Position numbers and translations under genes: made by a program
Shown here: positions 5,583-6,691 of the stretch, in pieces
How positions within the stretch are numbered: position 1 is the stretch's first letter
Layout of the letters: each line of letters opens with the position of its first letter
Assembly: GCA_913052515.1 (NCBI GenBank)
Contig: CAJXFJ010000094.1
Coordinates: 1-6,691 of the forward strand
Direction of reading: 5' to 3'
Length of the DNA stretch: 6,691 nucleotides
Source: an uncultured Flavobacteriales bacterium
GTDB lineage: Bacteria > Bacteroidota > Bacteroidia > Flavobacteriales > Vicingaceae
The notes under the pieces: model-generated
Seen by the model: only the letters and a program-made list of their open reading frames with translations
Told to the model about the DNA's origin: nothing
Databases searched by the model: none

Positions 5583-6631
5583 TGGCATTTTTTAGCACAT
5601 CTCATAGCCGAATAGACGGAATTAGCTGCGTAGTTCCAAAGAAGGTAGTTGATAATCATGATTATGATTACATCAATGAAACGGAACGGAAGTTTTTAAT
5701 GAAAACAACCGGCATTGAGCGAAAAAGACATGTAGAAACTGGAACAACTGTTCTAGACTTAAGTAAAGTAGCCGTAGAAAGACTCCTAGAAAAACTTCAG
5801 TGGAAAAAAGAAGAGGTTGATCTACTTGTTTTGGTCACTCAATCTAGGGAATATTACTTGCCTTCATCGGCAATAATACTTCAAGATAAAATTGGACTAC
5901 CAAGCAGTTGTATGGCCTTTGATATTGGTTTAGGTTGCTCAGGTTATGTATATGGTTTGTCTATCGTTGGGCAATTTCTGAGAAGTGGGCAATTTAAAAA
6001 AGCCATTTTAGTTGCAGGCGATGTTTCTTCTGTTTCAGTGCACTATGAAGACAAAAGCACTTACCCGCTTTTTGGTGATGGCACTTCTGCAACCGCCATC
6101 TCGTACGATGAAAATGCTGGAGATATTTTTTACGATGTTCAGAATGATGGTGAAAACCATGAAGCCATCATTATTCGGGATGGTGGAGCGAAAAACTTAT
6201 TCAGGGATGATTCCATTGAAATAAAAAATTATGGAGAAGGCATTAACCGAAGTCGGAAAGACCTTGAACTAAATGGTTTAGATGTTTTTTCATTTTCCAT
6301 CAAACATCCGCCGTCTGGTATCAAATCACTTTTAGAACAAACTCAAATTGAACTTGACTCCATAGATTATTTTGTCTTCCATCAAGCGAATAAATTAATC
6401 ATTGAGACGATTCGTAAAAAATTAAAAATTCCGGCCGAAAAAGTGCCTTACTCTTTGCAAGAATATGGAAACACAAGTTCTGCTTCAATTCCAATAACCA
6501 TTTGCCATCAACTAAAAAATGAAGCAAGCAATAAACGCTTCTTGCTTTCGGGGTTTGGCGTAGGGTTATCTTGGGCAGCTTGTATTTTAGACACAAAAAA
6601 TGTGATATGCTTGGACCCGATCGAATATTAG
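5582..6631 (+). CDS. KAS III-like 3-oxoacyl-ACP synthase, second of the pair
   Basis: This 349-residue FabH/KAS III-fold condensing enzyme is paralogous to the gene two places upstream. Cys119 in DIGLGCSGYVYGLS (114-127), His267 in FHQANKLI (266-273) and Asn297 in YGNTSSASIP (295-304) form the triad; these segments are closer to canonical FabH (HQAN, GNTSAAS) than those of copy 1. LFGDGTSATAIS (163-174) and SGFGVGLSWAA (323-333) are the other family signatures. The two copies share the segment IIIRDGGAKNLF (196-207), matched by IIIKDGEARNVF in copy 1 (191-202), and an IPAEKV stretch before the Asn loop, so they arose by duplication or from one subfamily. The ATG overlaps the ACP stop by one base. 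The last residues (about 337-349) overlap the following reductase gene. Both copies look catalytically intact, so neither is obviously a chain-length-factor-type partner. Confidence 0.94.
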   Translation: MAFFSTSHSRIDGISCVVPKKVVDNHDYDYINETERKFLMKTTGIERKRHVETGTTVLDLSKVAVERLLEKLQWKKEEVDLLVLVTQSREYYLPSSAIILQDKIGLPSSCMAFDIGLGCSGYVYGLSIVGQFLRSGQFKKAILVAGDVSSVSVHYEDKSTYPLFGDGTSATAISYDENAGDIFYDVQNDGENHEAIIIRDGGAKNLFRDDSIEIKNYGEGINRSRKDLELNGLDVFSFSIKHPPSGIKSLLEQTQIELDSIDYFVFHQANKLIIETIRKKLKIPAEKVPYSLQEYGNTSSASIPITICHQLKNEASNKRFLLSGFGVGLSWAACILDTKNVICLDPIEY

Positions 6632-6691
6632 CCGCAGGTAGTTTTGATTTTGAAGGCAAGGCCTTTATCATTGCAGGAGCATCAGGAGGAA
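6607..6691 (+). CDS. Short-chain dehydrogenase/reductase, N-terminal 28 codons, cut by window edge
   Basis: The reading frame opens MLGPDRILAAGSFDFEGKAF and continues IIAGASGG to the window end. FxGKxxIIAGASGG is the first beta strand and start of the glycine-rich NAD(P)-binding loop (TGxxxGxG) of the SDR family, with Ala in place of the first Thr. An SDR directly after two ketosynthases and an ACP is most simply a FabG-like 3-ketoacyl-ACP reductase. The catalytic Ser-Tyr-Lys lie outside the window, so activity is not shown. The ATG lies 25 bases inside the 3' end of ketosynthase 2 in another frame, which suggests translational coupling. No nearer in-frame ATG exists in the visible part. Confidence 0.8.
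   Translation, partial: MLGPDRILAAGSFDFEGKAFIIAGASGG

Noticed and set aside
4333..6631. Housekeeping fatty-acid synthesis (fabH/acpP) identity of the ketosynthase operon
   Set aside because: Two KAS III copies around a W-S-S-M type ACP, with no fabD, fabF or plsX nearby in the window, fit a specialised pathway better.
6399..6671. 90-codon minus-strand open frame across the ketosynthase/SDR junction
   Set aside because: It is antisense to the catalytic His and Asn motifs of ketosynthase 2 and to the SDR start; no protein features are seen.

Overview
The window looks like chromosomal DNA from a member of the Bacteroidota, probably in or near the Flavobacteriia/Cytophagia. The reasons are its AT-rich coding style, the lack of clear Shine-Dalgarno sequences before the starts, one perfect match to the Bacteroidota promoter core TAnnTTTG, and a very large NtrY-like sensor kinase of a kind common in that phylum. 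The genus cannot be named from the sequence alone.

The left part is transcribed leftwards. It holds the first 141 codons of a crotonase-fold enoyl-CoA hydratase/isomerase (1-424, cut by the window edge). Next comes a 333-base gene-free gap (425-757) with a probable promoter, an operator-like hairpin, a 134-base multi-hairpin inverted-repeat element that resembles paired REP-like or MITE-like units, and a weak terminator-like hairpin. The 1155-residue orphan sensor histidine kinase (758-4225) follows. It has a predicted ten membrane segments, three extracytoplasmic domains, a HAMP linker and a complete kinase core.

The right part is transcribed rightwards from a 107-base divergent intergenic region. 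It is a tight four-gene operon: KAS III-like ketosynthase 1 (4333-5340), acyl carrier protein (5349-5582), KAS III-like ketosynthase 2 (5582-6631), and the start of a short-chain dehydrogenase/reductase (6607 to the edge). The gaps and overlaps are +8, -1 and -25 bases. Both ketosynthases keep the Cys-His-Asn triad, and the carrier protein has a plausible phosphopantetheine serine.

Read as a unit, the operon has the parts to build a short beta-keto or beta-hydroxy acyl chain on a dedicated carrier: two condensing enzymes, one carrier and one probable ketoreductase. In Bacteroidota such sets often lie in surface-polysaccharide loci, where they make a hydroxyacyl group that is attached to an amino sugar. 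That role is inference here, because no sugar or transferase gene lies inside the window. Nothing ties the kinase functionally to either neighbour; no response regulator is present.
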